Source: Paenibacillus pasadenensis DSM 19293 (GTDB lineage Bacteria > Bacillota > Bacilli > Paenibacillales > Paenibacillaceae). From it: a stretch of DNA of 64,000 nucleotides. The notes below the pieces were generated by a model. The model was not told the DNA's origin, did no database searches, and worked only from the letters and a program-made list of their open reading frames with translations. The position numbers were made by a program, and so were the translations under genes. Positions within the stretch are counted from its first letter, which is position 1, and the number at the start of each line of letters is the position of its first letter. The stretch covers positions 62,001 to 126,000 of the forward strand of contig NZ_AULW01000016.1 of NCBI RefSeq assembly GCF_000422485.1, given 5' to 3'. This document shows, piece by piece, positions 20,837-32,690 of the stretch.

Positions 20837-20968
20837 GAAGCGGACGGGGGCTCGTGGAGAAACGGCAGCTGTTCTCTTGGAGGGCGGATTCCTTCCTTTT
20901 TGGAAAATAAAATCAAAGGAATCTGGGCTCCAGGGAGATCGGAACGAGTCCCCGCTCCGCCAAGCGGG
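20837..20968 (+). repeat. 132-bp dispersed repeat, copy 1
   Basis: Aligned by eye without gaps to 32232-32363, with 8 differences in 132 positions (about 94% identity). It contains a GATTCCTT/AAGGAATC inverted pair in its centre and ends in a CCCGCT-loop-AGCGGG hairpin that opens the next array. There is no open reading frame with a ribosome binding site across both copies. Confidence 0.88.
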
Positions 20969-21115
20969 AGTCGGCTTCAGCGTCAATCGCCTGCGAAGCG
21001 GGAATCGGCTCAGCGTCAATCGCCTGAGAAGCGGCAGCCGGATTCAGCGTCAGTCGCGGCTGAAGCGCGAGCCGGTTTCAGCATCGCTCGTTGCGTCGGT
21101 CGCCTGAGAAGCGCG
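20953..21115 (+). repeat. degenerate ~34-bp tandem units with GAAGCGG core
   Basis: Units begin near 20953, 20988, 21021, 21055 and 21101. Each has CGCCTG or CGCTCC, then a GAAGCGG/GAAGCGC core and a phrase like TCGGCTTCAGCGTCAATCG. It is related to the cleaner 36-bp array at 32348, which also follows a copy of the 132-bp element. Confidence 0.7.
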
Positions 21116-21177
21116 AGTCGATTCCCTACGTCGGCATCCTGTCTGGGATTGTCGAAAAGCGTCTGCCGGGCAGCGAG

Positions 21178-21207
21178 TTGACGGACGCCGCATGATGGGG
21201 GCATAAT
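21178..21207 (+). promoter_or_regulatory. candidate sigma-A promoter of relA
   Basis: TTGACG (21178-21183), an 18-base spacer and CATAAT (21202-21207), about 75 bases before the relA start. The remaining bases up to relA show no other clear element. Confidence 0.5.
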
Positions 21208-21281
21208 AAGAGTTAAACCAATTTTCATAGGTACGGGGACACGGCTGGAGTCGAATCCTGACACTCAGAAAGGGACGTTCC

Positions 21282-23459
<2,178 letters not shown>

Positions 23460-23475
23460 GAGGAGGCGGCATGCC

Positions 23476-23919
23476 GTGAAAGTAGTCGTGCAGCGCTGCT
23501 CGTCGGCTCACGTAGCCGTCGACGGCGAGACGACGGGCCGCATCGGGCGGGGACTCCTGCTGCTCGTCGGCCTCACCCATGAGGACGGCGAGGCGGATTT
23601 GCGCTGGATGGCCGACAAGATCGCCGGGCTGCGCATCTTCGAGGACGAGTCCGGCAAAATGAACCTCAGCGTCAAGGAAGCGGGCGGCGACATCCTTTCG
23701 GTGTCGCAGTTCACGCTTTATGGCGACGCCCGCAAGGGCCGGCGGCCGAACTTCATGGCGGCGGCCCGCCCGGAGCAGGCGGAGCCGCTGTACGAGGCGT
23801 TCAACGAAGCGCTGCGCTCAGCCGGACTCAAGGTCGAGACCGGCCGCTTCGGCGCGATGATGGACGTGGCGCTCGTCAATGACGGGCCGGTCACGCTGGT
23901 GATCGACAGCAAGGAGTAA
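23476..23919 (+). CDS. dtd: D-aminoacyl-tRNA deacylase
   Basis: Dtd removes D-amino acids mischarged onto tRNA. The 147-residue protein has the N-terminal [18 protein letters not shown], the active-site block [17 protein letters not shown] and the C-terminal [11 protein letters not shown] (the cross-subunit Gly-Pro motif). The start is GTG with AGGAGGCGG upstream; the ATG at 23471 is out of frame. It is cotranscribed with relA, as in many Bacillota. Confidence 0.96.
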   Translation: MKVVVQRCSSAHVAVDGETTGRIGRGLLLLVGLTHEDGEADLRWMADKIAGLRIFEDESGKMNLSVKEAGGDILSVSQFTLYGDARKGRRPNFMAAARPEQAEPLYEAFNEALRSAGLKVETGRFGAMMDVALVNDGPVTLVIDSKE

Positions 23920-24032
23920 GTCGGATCGAACGGCCTCCCCGGCGACGATTAAGTCCGGGCGGGCGTGGCAACACTACTTATCGGAATGGTTCGCGGTAAT
24001 CGTGGCTCAATTTTCGAAAGGAAGTGCATGTC

Positions 24033-24209
24033 ATGCGAGTGGGACGCAAGCAGCTCGTGCTGGGCGCCGCGGGGCGCCGTCTGCTGCAGGCCGAACGGCG
24101 GGAGGCGCTGCTGCTGGAGGAGCTGGAGGAGGATCTCGAATTCGCGGAGGACTGGGCCTGCTCGGCACCGCTGCCGGAACGCAAGCAGCCCGAGCCTGAC
24201 CGCCCTTGA
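24033..24209 (+). CDS. small hypothetical protein
   Basis: A 58-codon frame with AAAGGAAG eight bases before its ATG. The product would be helical and charged, with an Arg-rich start and a Glu/Leu-rich middle (EALLLEELEEDLEFAED). No family recognised. It sits alone between dtd and the hisS leader and is followed by a terminator about 100 bases later, which gives it a plausible transcription unit. It could still be a chance frame. Confidence 0.4.
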   Translation: MRVGRKQLVLGAAGRRLLQAERREALLLEELEEDLEFAEDWACSAPLPERKQPEPDRP

Positions 24210-24306
24210 CCGTTTTGTCATCGAATTGTAATCCGACCGGAACGCTGCCTTAACATAAGAGGGCTATACTGAACCTCGACCCCCTTTTTAATAGGTTCAC
24301 CTGTTG

Positions 24307-24337
24307 CCCGGAGCTGCCGCTCCGGGTCCTTTTTTTG
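24307..24337 (+). terminator. intrinsic terminator upstream of the hisS leader
   Basis: CCCGGAGC and GCTCCGGG pair around TGCC and are followed by TCC and seven T residues. Confidence 0.88.
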
Positions 24338-24355
24338 CCGGCGGCGCCACGCTTC

Positions 24356-24384
24356 TTGACTTGATCCCTGCAGCGCGGTAGAAT
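24356..24384 (+). promoter_or_regulatory. sigma-A promoter of hisS-aspS
   Basis: TTGACT (24356-24361), a 17-base spacer and TAGAAT (24379-24384), directly before the T-box leader. Confidence 0.82.
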
Positions 24385-24680
24385 GGTGGAAATTCACTCA
24401 TATGACTTCGATGATGGGAACGAGTAGTTCAGCGCACATACGCAGAGAGGGACGCCGTTACGGCTGCAAGCGTCCTTATGGTGGCTGAAGGAAGGACATC
24501 CCGGAGAACGGTCGGCGAACGAGGAACGAAAGTAGCCGATCGCGTGTGGCGGGCGTTAACCGCATCGGAGCGGACGCGCGGGCTGGCCATGGCCTTCGCA
24601 TTCGGAATCAGGGTGGCACCACGGGAGATACAGCTCTCGTCCCTGGCGACATGTCGTCGCCGGCGGACGGGAGCTTTTTG
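24385..24680 (+). promoter_or_regulatory. T-box riboswitch leader of hisS
   Basis: The invariant T-box sequence AGGGTGGCACCACGG lies at about 24610-24625. It is followed by a terminator hairpin (AGCTCTCGTCC ... GGACGGGAGCT, then five T) ending near 24680. Upstream, GATGGGAACGAGTAG and CAGAGAGGGA have the look of Stem I landmarks. T-boxes bind uncharged tRNA and allow read-through; by position this one should read tRNA-His. A CAT triplet at 24497-24499 is a possible specifier, but I did not resolve Stem I folding. Confidence 0.92.
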
Positions 24681-24758
24681 CTGTTCCGCAGCGCGGGGAC
24701 GCAACCGACGCAAGACGCAAGACGCAAGCGATGCAAGAGAGACAGGAGGGGCGCTACA

Positions 24759-26009
24759 ATGAAATTTCAAAAAATGCCGGGCACGCAGGACCTGCTTCCC
24801 GGAGCGGTCGAGCGCTGGCAGCTCGTCGAGGCCAAGGCGCGGGAAATTTGCCGACGCTTCAACTTCCGGGAAATCCGCACGCCGATCTTCGAATCGACGG
24901 ATCTGTTCCGCCGCGGCGTCGGCGAGACGACCGACATCGTCGAGAAGGAGATGTACACGTTCGAGGACCGCGGCGGACGCAGCCTGACGCTCCGTCCGGA
25001 GGGCACGGCGGGCGTCGTGCGCGCCTACGCCGAGAACAAGCTGTACGGCGAGCCCGATTTGACCAAGCTGTATTATATCGGTCCGATGTTCCGCTACGAG
25101 CGCCAGCAGGCGGGCCGCTACCGCCAGTTCCACCAGTTCGGCGTGGAGGCGCTCGGCTCGGCGGAGCCTGCGCTCGACGCCGAGGTGATCGCGCTCGGCT
25201 ACACCTTCTACACCGAGGTCGGACTGCGCGGCGTGCGCGTCGAGATCAACTCTGTCGGCACGCCGGAGGTGCGGGCGGACTTCCGCGCCAAGCTGCTCGG
25301 CTTCCTCGAGCCGAAGCGGCAGCTGCTCTGCAAGGACTGCCAGTCGCGCATGGACCGCAACCCGCTGCGCGTACTCGACTGCAAGGTCGATCAGGCGCAT
25401 TTCGAAGGCGCACCGTCGATTCTCGACAGCCTCGACGAAGCATGCGCGGACCACTTCGCCAAGGTGAAAGCGGGCCTCGACGACATGGGCATCCCGTACG
25501 AAATCAATCCGCGCCTCGTGCGCGGCCTCGACTACTACACCCACACCGCCTTCGAGTTCAAGGCGGAGGGCATCGGCGCGATCGACACGATCGGCGGCGG
25601 CGGCCGCTACAACGGCCTCGTCGGCGAGATCGGCGGACCGGATCAGCCTGGCGTCGGCCTCGGCCTCGGCCTCGAGCGCACGGTGCTCATCCTCGAGCAT
25701 CAGCAGGGCGAGGCTTCGACGGCGCAGCCGCTGGATGTCTACCTGGTCGCTCTCGGCGAGGCGGCCGAGCGCGAAGTGTCCCGGCAGCTGCACGCGCTCC
25801 GCGCGGCAGGACTGTCGGCGGATCGCGACTACCAGGGACGCAAGATGAAAGCCCAGATGAAATCGGCCGACCGCTACGCCGCCCGGTTCACGGCGATCCT
25901 CGGCGACGACGAGCTGGCGCAAGGCCAAATCGCGCTCAAGCGAATGGATACGGGCGAGCAGCGGATGGTGCCGCTCGGCGAGCTGGCCGCGGCAATCCAG
26001 GGCGAATAG
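24759..26009 (+). CDS. hisS: histidyl-tRNA synthetase
   Basis: A class II synthetase that charges tRNA-His. The 416-residue protein has the N-terminal MPGTQDLLPG, motif 2 region RYERQQAGRYRQFHQFG, the histidine-specific LVRGLDYYTHTAFEF and motif 3 GVGLGLGLERTVLIL, plus the C-terminal anticodon-binding domain. ATG 24759 follows ACAGGAGGGGCG; the longer open frame upstream merely runs through the T-box leader. aspS follows after 39 bases, giving the standard hisS-aspS operon under the T-box. Confidence 0.97.
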   Translation: MKFQKMPGTQDLLPGAVERWQLVEAKAREICRRFNFREIRTPIFESTDLFRRGVGETTDIVEKEMYTFEDRGGRSLTLRPEGTAGVVRAYAENKLYGEPDLTKLYYIGPMFRYERQQAGRYRQFHQFGVEALGSAEPALDAEVIALGYTFYTEVGLRGVRVEINSVGTPEVRADFRAKLLGFLEPKRQLLCKDCQSRMDRNPLRVLDCKVDQAHFEGAPSILDSLDEACADHFAKVKAGLDDMGIPYEINPRLVRGLDYYTHTAFEFKAEGIGAIDTIGGGGRYNGLVGEIGGPDQPGVGLGLGLERTVLILEHQQGEASTAQPLDVYLVALGEAAEREVSRQLHALRAAGLSADRDYQGRKMKAQMKSADRYAARFTAILGDDELAQGQIALKRMDTGEQRMVPLGELAAAIQGE

Positions 26010-26048
26010 CGCAATCATGCAGAAATTACCGACAAGGAGTGGGGATCA

Positions 26049-27881
<1,833 letters not shown>

Positions 27882-27954
27882 CCGCCAGCCGCGGACAAGA
27901 CGCAACTCGCCCGAAGCGGCGGCAAGCCCGCTGCTTCGGACCATAGCACGGCCG

Positions 27955-27986
27955 CCAAAGCCGCACCGGCTCCGGTGCGGCTTTGG
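27955..27986 (+). terminator. hairpin terminator after aspS
   Basis: CCAAAGCCGCACCGG and CCGGTGCGGCTTTGG form a 15-bp stem with a two-base loop. The T tract after it is weak, so termination may be partial and tcdA may be transcribed by read-through. Confidence 0.6.
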
Positions 27987-28033
27987 CATCGCCCGCGGGC
28001 AAGATAACCCAAGAGGAAAGGAAGGCGAAAGCC

Positions 28034-28789
28034 ATGTTGAACCAATTTTCCCGCACCGAGCTCGCGTTCGGTCCGGAAGGCATCGACGTCATGAAGCGCA
28101 GCACGGTCGCCGTGCTCGGCATCGGCGGCGTCGGCTCGATCGCCGCGGAGGCGCTCGCGCGCACCGGCGTCGGCCGGATCATCCTGATCGACAAGGATGT
28201 CGTCGACATCACCAACATCAACCGCCAGATCCACGCTTTGACGACGACGGTCGGCCAGCCGAAGGCGGATCTGATGCGCGACCGCATCCAGCTCATCAAC
28301 CCGGAGTGCGAGGCGATCAGCCTGCGCATGTTCTATACGGAGGAAACGTACGAAAAGCTGTTCGAGTACCCGCTCGACTACGTGCTCGACGCCTCCGACA
28401 CGATCTCGTACAAGGTGCATCTCATCAAGCAGTGCCTGGAGCGGAACATTCCGATCATCTCCAGCATGGGCGCGGCCAACAAGATGGACCCGACGAAGTT
28501 CACGGTGACGGACATCTCCAAGACGCATACCGATCCGATCGCGCGCGTCGTCCGCCAGAAGCTGCGCCGGGAAGGCGTGCGCAAGGGCGTGAAGGTCGTC
28601 TTCTCGTCGGAGATGCCCAAAAAGCCGCGCGAGGACGTGACGCAGCGGATCGTGCCGGACAACGCGCCCGAGATCCGCAAGGCGCAGCAGCCGCCGGCGA
28701 GCAACGCGTTCGTGCCGCCGGTCGCCGGCCTTATCATGGTGAGCGTCGCCGTGCGCGACCTGCTGGAGAAGAACGGCATCGAGGTGTAG
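28034..28789 (+). CDS. tcdA: tRNA threonylcarbamoyladenosine dehydratase (TcdA, ThiF/MoeB family)
   Basis: A 251-residue E1-like enzyme predicted to cyclise t6A to ct6A at tRNA position 37 using ATP. The ATP-binding glycine motif is VLGIGGVGSIAAEALARTG, followed by the Asp-containing LIDKDVVDITNINRQ and the DASDTISYKVHLI block. In B. subtilis the equivalent (YrvM) also follows aspS. ATG 28034 is supported by AAAGGAAGG. Confidence 0.9.
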   Translation: MLNQFSRTELAFGPEGIDVMKRSTVAVLGIGGVGSIAAEALARTGVGRIILIDKDVVDITNINRQIHALTTTVGQPKADLMRDRIQLINPECEAISLRMFYTEETYEKLFEYPLDYVLDASDTISYKVHLIKQCLERNIPIISSMGAANKMDPTKFTVTDISKTHTDPIARVVRQKLRREGVRKGVKVVFSSEMPKKPREDVTQRIVPDNAPEIRKAQQPPASNAFVPPVAGLIMVSVAVRDLLEKNGIEV

Positions 28790-28848
28790 GCGGGGGCATG
28801 CGGGCCGGATGCCGAACCTAAACGGTTTCATCCATTCGCATCTAGGTT

Positions 28849-28910
28849 AGGTCAATGTCATATATTTTGGGAATAAGCCTATTTTGGGTCAGGTATATTG
28901 ACATTGACCT
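28849..28910. promoter_or_regulatory. long inverted repeat upstream of add (putative operator)
   Basis: AGGTCAATGTCA (28849-28860) and TGACATTGACCT (28899-28910) are perfect 12-bp inverted arms separated by 38 bases; both sides also carry TATA-like extensions. Each arm contains two tandem TTGAC hexamers when read in one direction. The arrangement suggests two regulator-binding sites that could loop DNA. Confidence 0.7.
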
Positions 28911-28926
28911 TGTGAGGAAGTACCAT
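28898..28926 (+). promoter_or_regulatory. candidate sigma-A promoter of add, within the right operator arm
   Basis: TTGACA (28898-28903), a 17-base spacer and TACCAT (28921-28926). The -35 box is part of the right arm of the inverted repeat, so binding there would block RNA polymerase. Confidence 0.55.
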
Positions 28927-28958
28927 CGTTCTAATACCCTGCGGGAAGGTGATGGACG

Positions 28959-30008
28959 ATGGAGATGAGTTTGATGCGCCGCTTGCCTAAGATCGAGCTT
29001 CATTGCCATCTGGATGGAAGCGTGCGTCCGGCGACGGCGGCCGAGATCGCGGAGGAGGAAGGAATCGAGCTCAGCTGCGCCGATCTGCGCGAGCTGACCG
29101 GCCGGATGACGGCGCCGCCTTCCTGCTCGAGCTTGGTCGAATATCTGGAACGGTTCGAGCTGCCGCTGCTGCTCATGCAGACGCGCTCGGCGCTGAGGCG
29201 GATCGCCTATGAGGCGGCGGAGGATGCCGCGCTCGACAACGTCCGCTATCTGGAGGTGCGGTTCGCTCCGCAGCTGCATACGCGCGGTGGCTTGTCCGTA
29301 GACGAGATCGTCACGTCGGTGGCGGCGGGTCTGGCGGAGGCCGAGGCCAAATACGGCCACTGCGTGCGCATGATCCTCATCTGCATGCGCCATCACGGCC
29401 AGATGGACAACGAGGAGGTCGTGCGCGCCGCCAGCCGGTTCATGCCGCTCGGCGTCGTCGGCGTCGATCTGGCGGGCGACGAGGCCGGCTACCCGAACGA
29501 GCTGCATGCCGAGGTGTTCGAGCTGGCGCATCGGCTCGGCCTGCCGATCACGATCCACGCCGGCGAGGCGGCCGGAGCGTGCAGCATCCGCTGCGCGGTC
29601 GAGAAGCTGCGCGCCCGCCGCATCGGACACGGCGTCCGCCTGCGCGAGGACGCGGAGGTGACGCAGCTCATCCGCGAGCGCCGCATCCCGCTCGAGCTGT
29701 GCGTCATCAGCAATGTGCAGACCAAAGCGGTGCCGTCGATGGATCTTCATCCGATCCGCGACTACCTCGACAGCGGACTGCTCGTGACGGTCAATACGGA
29801 CAATCCGACGGTGTCGGGCACGAACCAGACGCGGGAATACGAAAATCTGGCCCATCGTTTCCGCTTCTCCGAGCGGGACATCAAGAAGGTCGCGCGGCAT
29901 GCGATCGAGGCCGCTTTCGTCGACGAGGAGCGCAAACGGCAGCTGAAGGCGAGCTTCGAGCGCGAATGGCAGGAGCTCGGCCTGACCGCCGCGGAGGCGC
30001 AGGCCTGA
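28959..30008 (+). CDS. add: adenosine deaminase
   Basis: A zinc-dependent amidohydrolase that converts adenosine to inosine for purine salvage. The 349-residue protein has HCHLDGS (zinc His residues 15 and 17), ITIHAGEAAGA (third His and catalytic Glu), RIGHGVRL and VNTDNPTVSG (zinc Asp). GGGAAGGTGATGG precedes the ATG. It stands alone, between the terminal part of the tRNA gene block and rarA, with its own promoter and an inverted-repeat operator, unlike the constitutive-looking neighbours. Confidence 0.92.
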   Translation: MEMSLMRRLPKIELHCHLDGSVRPATAAEIAEEEGIELSCADLRELTGRMTAPPSCSSLVEYLERFELPLLLMQTRSALRRIAYEAAEDAALDNVRYLEVRFAPQLHTRGGLSVDEIVTSVAAGLAEAEAKYGHCVRMILICMRHHGQMDNEEVVRAASRFMPLGVVGVDLAGDEAGYPNELHAEVFELAHRLGLPITIHAGEAAGACSIRCAVEKLRARRIGHGVRLREDAEVTQLIRERRIPLELCVISNVQTKAVPSMDLHPIRDYLDSGLLVTVNTDNPTVSGTNQTREYENLAHRFRFSERDIKKVARHAIEAAFVDEERKRQLKASFEREWQELGLTAAEAQA

Positions 30009-30146
30009 CCTGCGCTTCCACGGCGTGCACGCAGCCGCAGACGCGCCGGCGTCGCCCCGAGCCGGCGAGCCGTGGCGGTCCGGGCTGCGGCAATCGTAGC
30101 TGAAGACGAAGCAAGCAACGATGCCGAACGGCGACGCAGCCGACAT

Positions 30147-30232
30147 AAGACGAGGCGGACGCGAACCGATGTCATCAAGCTCAGGCATGACGGGGCTTGA
30201 TGACATCGGCCTGCTGGCCGCCTCGTCTTTTT
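30147..30232 (+). terminator. long bipartite intrinsic terminator after add
   Basis: Outer arms AGACGAGGCGG and CCGCCTCGTCT and inner arms CCGATGTCATCAAGC and GCTTGATGACATCGG form an extended hairpin followed by a TTTTT tract. The 138 bases between the add stop and this hairpin hold nothing I recognise. Confidence 0.85.
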
Positions 30233-30273
30233 GCCATGCCCGCCCGCGCGTCTTCGGACGCGCAAGCGAACGT

Positions 30274-30303
30274 TTGTACGCCGAAGCCGCGGTATGGTAC
30301 ACT
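30274..30303 (+). promoter_or_regulatory. candidate promoter of rarA
   Basis: TTGTAC (30274-30279), 18 bases and TACACT (30298-30303), with TGG giving an extended -10. Confidence 0.45.
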
Positions 30304-30338
30304 TTCAGGAGACATTTTTATGAACCGAGGTGGCAGGC

Positions 30339-31664
30339 ATGGACTTGTTCGACTACAAGGAAGAGGAGCGGCAGCCGCGGGCAAGGCTGCTGGCCGATCG
30401 GATGCGGCCCCAGACCCTCGACGAATATATCGGCCAGGAAGACGTCGTCGGCCCGGGCACGCTGCTGCGCCGGGCGATCGAGGGCGACCAGGTCAGCTCG
30501 CTGCTGCTGTTCGGTCCCCCCGGCAGCGGCAAGACGACGCTCGCCCACATCATCTCCCGCCGGACGGAGGGCGAGTTCGTCAAGCTCAACGCCGTCGACG
30601 CGACGGTCAAGGACGTGCGCGACGTCATCGAGCGGGCCAAGAGCTCCAAGTCGCTCTACGGGCGCAAGACGATCCTGTTCCTCGACGAGGTGCATCGCTT
30701 CAACTCCTCGCGCCAGGACGCGCTGCTGCCTGCGGTGGAGCAGGGCATCATCATCTTCATCGGCGCGACGACCGAGAATCCGTTCCACTCCGTCAACGGA
30801 GCCTTGCTGTCGCGCTCGACGCTGTTCCGGCTGCATGCGCTGGAGAGCCGGCATGCGCTGGAGGCGATGCGACGCGCGATCGCCGACAAGGAGCGCGGGC
30901 TCGGCTTCATGAAGCTCGACGCGCGGCCCGAGGCGCTGGAGCATATCGCCGGCATGGCGGGCGGCGACATCCGCCGCGCGCTCAACGCGCTGGAGCTCGC
31001 TGCGGTGACGACGCCTTCCGAGCCGGACGGCACCGTTGTCGTCACGCTCGAGGTCGCCCAGGAGTCGATCCGCAGCCGTGCCGTGCAGGCTGACGAGTCG
31101 ACCCAGTACGACGTGCTTTCGGCCTTCCACAAAAGCATCCGAGGCTCCTCCGACGCGGCGCTCTTCTGGTTCCTGTACGCCGTCGAGAAGCTCGGCATGG
31201 ATCCGATGGTGTTCATCCGCCGCCTCATCGTCGCCTGCAGCGAGGATATCGGCCTCGCCAACCCGCAGGCGATGCTGCAGGCGGTCGCCAGCATGGACGC
31301 CTACCACAAGATCGGCTGGCCCGAGGCGAAGTACAACGTCGCGCAAGCGATCCTGTTCGCGGTCGAGAGTCCCAAGTCCAACGCGACCGCGCTCGCCATC
31401 GGCAAGGCGATGGCCAAGATGGACGCCGTCGGCACGGCGGAGGTGCCGCTGCATCTGCGCGATACCCACTACAAGGGCTCGCAGCAGCTCGGCCATGTCG
31501 GGTACCAGTACCCGCATGACTTTCCCGGCCACTACGTCGACCAGCTCTACTATCCCGAGCGGCTGGCCGGCTCGACCGTCTACGAGGCGACCCGCCAAGG
31601 CATGGAGGACAAGATCCGCCACAACCAGCAGCAGCGCCGATCGGCCCCAAGCCAGCGTCGCTGA
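30339..31664 (+). CDS. rarA: replication-associated recombination protein RarA (MgsA, AAA ATPase)
   Basis: RarA acts at stalled replication forks and is related to clamp-loader ATPases. The 441-residue protein has the RPQTLDEYIGQED entry motif, Walker A FGPPGSGKTT, Walker B FLDEVHRFN, sensor GATTENP and the C-terminal tetramerisation domain with HYVDQLYYPERLAG. ATG 30339 fits GAGGTGG; a GTG nine bases earlier overlaps that site. Its location between aspS and cymR matches B. subtilis yrvN. Confidence 0.95.
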   Translation: MDLFDYKEEERQPRARLLADRMRPQTLDEYIGQEDVVGPGTLLRRAIEGDQVSSLLLFGPPGSGKTTLAHIISRRTEGEFVKLNAVDATVKDVRDVIERAKSSKSLYGRKTILFLDEVHRFNSSRQDALLPAVEQGIIIFIGATTENPFHSVNGALLSRSTLFRLHALESRHALEAMRRAIADKERGLGFMKLDARPEALEHIAGMAGGDIRRALNALELAAVTTPSEPDGTVVVTLEVAQESIRSRAVQADESTQYDVLSAFHKSIRGSSDAALFWFLYAVEKLGMDPMVFIRRLIVACSEDIGLANPQAMLQAVASMDAYHKIGWPEAKYNVAQAILFAVESPKSNATALAIGKAMAKMDAVGTAEVPLHLRDTHYKGSQQLGHVGYQYPHDFPGHYVDQLYYPERLAGSTVYEATRQGMEDKIRHNQQQRRSAPSQRR

Positions 31665-31728
31665 AGCGTAGCTCAAGCCGGCTGATCCCGGCCGACCTAT
31701 TGCATCGACCCCGGAGGCTTCAGTCCCG

Positions 31729-31758
31729 GCCCGTCGCCCACCCAGGCGGCGGGCTTTT
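31729..31758 (+). terminator. intrinsic terminator after rarA
   Basis: GCCCGTCGCC and GGCGGCGGGC pair around CACCCA and are followed by TTTT. The right arm plus T tract is duplicated in tandem (24-25 bp units at 31742 and 31766, each ending CTTTTCGCATGA). Confidence 0.72.
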
Positions 31759-31803
31759 CGCATGACCAGGCGGCAGGCCTTTTCGCATGAGGATAGCCTT
31801 CTC

Positions 31804-32041
31804 CGAGCTGCGCGGAAAAACCGAGCAGCTCGGCTCGGATGTGTGGTCGGATGAGGGAGTTGCGCGGAAAAACCGAGTAACTCGGGTCGAACGAGTGCCC
31901 GAACGGGGGAGTTGCGCGGAAAAACCGAGCAGCTCGAGTCGGAAGTACGGTCGGATGAGGGAGTTGCGCGGAAAAACCGAGTAGCTCGGGTCCAACGTGA
32001 GCCCGAACGGGGGAGTTACGCGGAAAAACCGAGCAGCTCGG
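31804..32041 (+). repeat. tandem hairpin array, 5 units, period exactly 52 bp (GAGTTGCGCGG family)
   Basis: Thirty-base units start at 31804, 31856, 31908, 31960 and 32012. Each has outer arms GAGYTG and YARCTC and an inner CGG/CCG pair closing AAAAA. The 22-base spacers alternate between one type ending GGTCGGATGAG and one ending GCCCGAACGGG, so the true period is 104 bp. The outer arms vary: unit 1 has C-G pairing where unit 2 has T-A. The same family occurs at 20187. Confidence 0.9.
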
Positions 32042-32231
32042 ATCGAATGGGTCGAAAAAATCGGGTTACAGACTGTTGGGAGGCGTGTTGGTGAGGCAGT
32101 AAGTCGAAAAAAAGGATTACAGGCTGACCAGAGGCACGATAACCGAATTGCTCGGATGTGAGGAGAGCCAAACGGGTGCAATCGGGTTGCGGATGGCAAA
32201 GCAAAGCGGCGGGGAGGAGAAACCGGGGAGC

Positions 32232-32363
32232 GAAGCGGACGGGGGCTCGTGGAGAAGCGGCAGCGGTTCCCTTGGAGGCCGGATTCCTTCCTTTTTGAAA
32301 AATAGAATCAAAGGAATCTGGGCTCCAGGGAGATCGGAACGAGTCCACGCTCCGCGAAGCGGG
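32232..32363 (+). repeat. 132-bp dispersed repeat, copy 2
   Basis: About 94% identical to 20837-20968 by direct comparison, with no gaps. It is again followed directly by an array of short GAAGCGGG hairpins. Confidence 0.88.
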
Positions 32364-32475
32364 TTCTGGTTTCGGTGTTCTCCCGCTCCACGAAGCGGGT
32401 TTCGGTTTCGGTGTTCACCCGCTCCGCGAAGCGGGTTCCGGTTTCGGTGGTCTCCCGCTCTGCCAAGCGGGGGGC
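32348..32475 (+). repeat. tandem hairpin array, 4 units, period exactly 36 bp
   Basis: CGCTCC/CGCTCT starts at 32348, 32384, 32420 and 32456. Each unit has a CCCGCT-CCGCGA-AGCGGG type hairpin (the first begins CACGCT) followed by a GTTTCGGTTTCGGTG-like phrase. From here to mntH (about 215 bases) I see a GTTTA-GAGT-TAAAC inverted pair near 32559 but no confident promoter. Confidence 0.85.
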
Positions 32476-32690
32476 TCCGGTCTCGCCCCGCTCCGCGACG
32501 AGAGAGTGCCGCCATCGGCCTTCGTCCAGCCGTAAAATTGCCGCTTAACAGCGACAATGTTTAGAGTTAAACTATATAGAGGTGTAACACTTGCGATCCC
32601 CTGTCATATTCATAACGGGAGAGGAATCGTCGGCTCTAAAAGTTTCCCTAACTCAACATAGATGTGCGTGCGCAAAAGGAGAGATGAGCG

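Noticed and set aside
24546-24758. N-terminal extension of HisS
   Set aside because: It lies within the T-box leader, and the family N-terminus begins at 24759.
30009-30146. Possible small gene between add and its terminator
   Set aside because: No start with a ribosome binding site and no recognisable product.
31804-32041. CRISPR array (30-bp repeats, 22-bp spacers)
   Set aside because: Spacers are only two alternating near-identical types, they are shorter than usual, and there are no cas genes nearby.
32559-32572. MntR operator upstream of mntH (GTTTA-GAGT-TAAAC)
   Set aside because: The dyad is short and no -35/-10 pair at proper spacing supports it, so it is not listed as a feature.
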